64,000 nt of DNA from Micromonospora siamensis. GTDB lineage: Bacteria > Actinomycetota > Actinomycetes > Mycobacteriales > Micromonosporaceae. Position numbers and translations under genes: made by a program. Of this stretch, positions 63,566 to 64,000 are shown piece by piece. Position 1 is the stretch's first letter; each line of letters begins with the position of its first letter. The notes beneath the pieces are model-generated. The model was given only the letters and a program-made list of their open reading frames with translations, was not told the DNA's origin and ran no database searches. The stretch lies in the NCBI RefSeq assembly GCF_900090305.1, contig NZ_LT607751.1:1798001-1862000 (forward strand), written 5' to 3'.

Positions 63566-64000
63566 GTGATCCGACACCGCCCGCATCCGGCCTGGTACGT
63601 CGCCGCCGTCGCCTTCGTGGCGCTGGTCGGCGCGGCCGGGTTCCGCGCCACGCCCGGGGTGCTGCTGCACCCGCTGCACGCCGAGTTCGGTTGGCCGCTG
63701 GCGACCATCTCCGCCGCCGTCTCGGTCAACCTCCTGCTCTACGGCCTGACCGCGCCCTTCGCCGCCGCGCTGATGGACCGGTTCGGCATCCGTCGGGTGG
63801 TGGCCGCCGCGCTGCTGCTGGTCGCCCTCGGCAGTGGCCTGACCGTCTTCATGACCGCGAGCTGGCAGCTCCTGCTCTGCTGGGGCGTACTGGTCGGGTT
63901 GGGCACCGGTTCGATGGCGCTGGCCTTCGTGGCGACCGTGACCGGGCGCTGGTTCGTGAAGCGGCGCGGGCTGGTCACCGGGGTGCTGACCGCCGGTGGG
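63566..64000 (+). CDS. MFS transporter, N-terminal part
   Basis: 145 codons of a major facilitator protein cut by the window end. Four TM helices are visible. The segment AALMDRFGIRRVVAAALLL carries the DRxGxRR loop between TM2 and TM3. The opening WYVAAVAFVALVGAAGFRATPGVL resembles oxalate/monocarboxylate-type carriers. GTG 63566 follows AAGACT by seven bases, so it may be leaderless. Confidence 0.88.
   Translation, partial: MIRHRPHPAWYVAAVAFVALVGAAGFRATPGVLLHPLHAEFGWPLATISAAVSVNLLLYGLTAPFAAALMDRFGIRRVVAAALLLVALGSGLTVFMTASWQLLLCWGVLVGLGTGSMALAFVATVTGRWFVKRRGLVTGVLTAGG

Overview
The window is very GC-rich actinobacterial chromosome, most likely from the Micromonosporaceae (Micromonospora or a close relative). 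The reasons are the mtrA-mtrB-lpqB-comF-hpf-secA block with its Rv3235-type neighbour (the order known from Mycobacterium and Streptomyces), the prfB-ftsE-ftsX-smpB-ssrA block, frequent GTG starts, leaderless-looking genes, and long intergenic palindromes. The genus is an inference; there is no rRNA here.

Layout. 0-7.4 kb: a Tat-exported Dyp peroxidase (efeB), the MtrA/MtrB two-component system with lipoprotein LpqB, comF, then a structured non-coding leader and the ribosome hibernation factor. 7.4-9.7 kb: two overlapping genes, each encoding a double GNAT protein. 9.8-18.5 kb: secA, a palindrome and a 15-bp tandem repeat, an Rv3235-type gene and a BldC/excisionase-like DNA-binding protein that share a tandem GGCAAAC direct repeat upstream, two conserved unknowns, pruA and a PadR regulator. 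18.5-22.7 kb: prfB, ftsE, ftsX, smpB and tmRNA. 22.7-32.8 kb: small membrane, hemerythrin-like and lipoprotein genes, a benzoylformate-decarboxylase-like enzyme, MTA phosphorylase, a YqgE/AlgH protein preceded by a possible leaderless micro-ORF, tRNA-Ala, an XRE regulator facing three small-molecule redox genes, and a lytic polysaccharide monooxygenase with a C-terminal membrane anchor.

32.9-51.5 kb is the most distinctive part, a cell-surface glycan locus. It has the two enzymes that would turn UDP-GlcNAc into UDP-ManNAc uronic acid (wecB and a UDP-sugar 6-dehydrogenase), galE, five glycosyltransferase-like proteins, two methyltransferase-like proteins, a PAPS-type sulfotransferase, and a two-gene ABC exporter of the TagGH/Wzm-Wzt type. 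A TetR gene heads the galE/glycosyltransferase operon and faces the exporter operon across a palindromic operator, so one repressor probably sets both arms. The product would be an exported, possibly sulfated, uronic-acid-containing wall polymer.

51.5-64 kb: two divergent aldo/keto reductases, a hemerythrin, a NarL-type two-component system followed by two paralogous membrane proteins with paired CxxC motifs, a MoxR ATPase/VWA pair, a DinB-like protein, a GlxA-type AraC regulator and a divergent MFS transporter cut by the window end.

All calls come from reading sequence and translations by eye. No database search, folding or alignment program was run. Residue positions are approximate unless they follow directly from coordinates.
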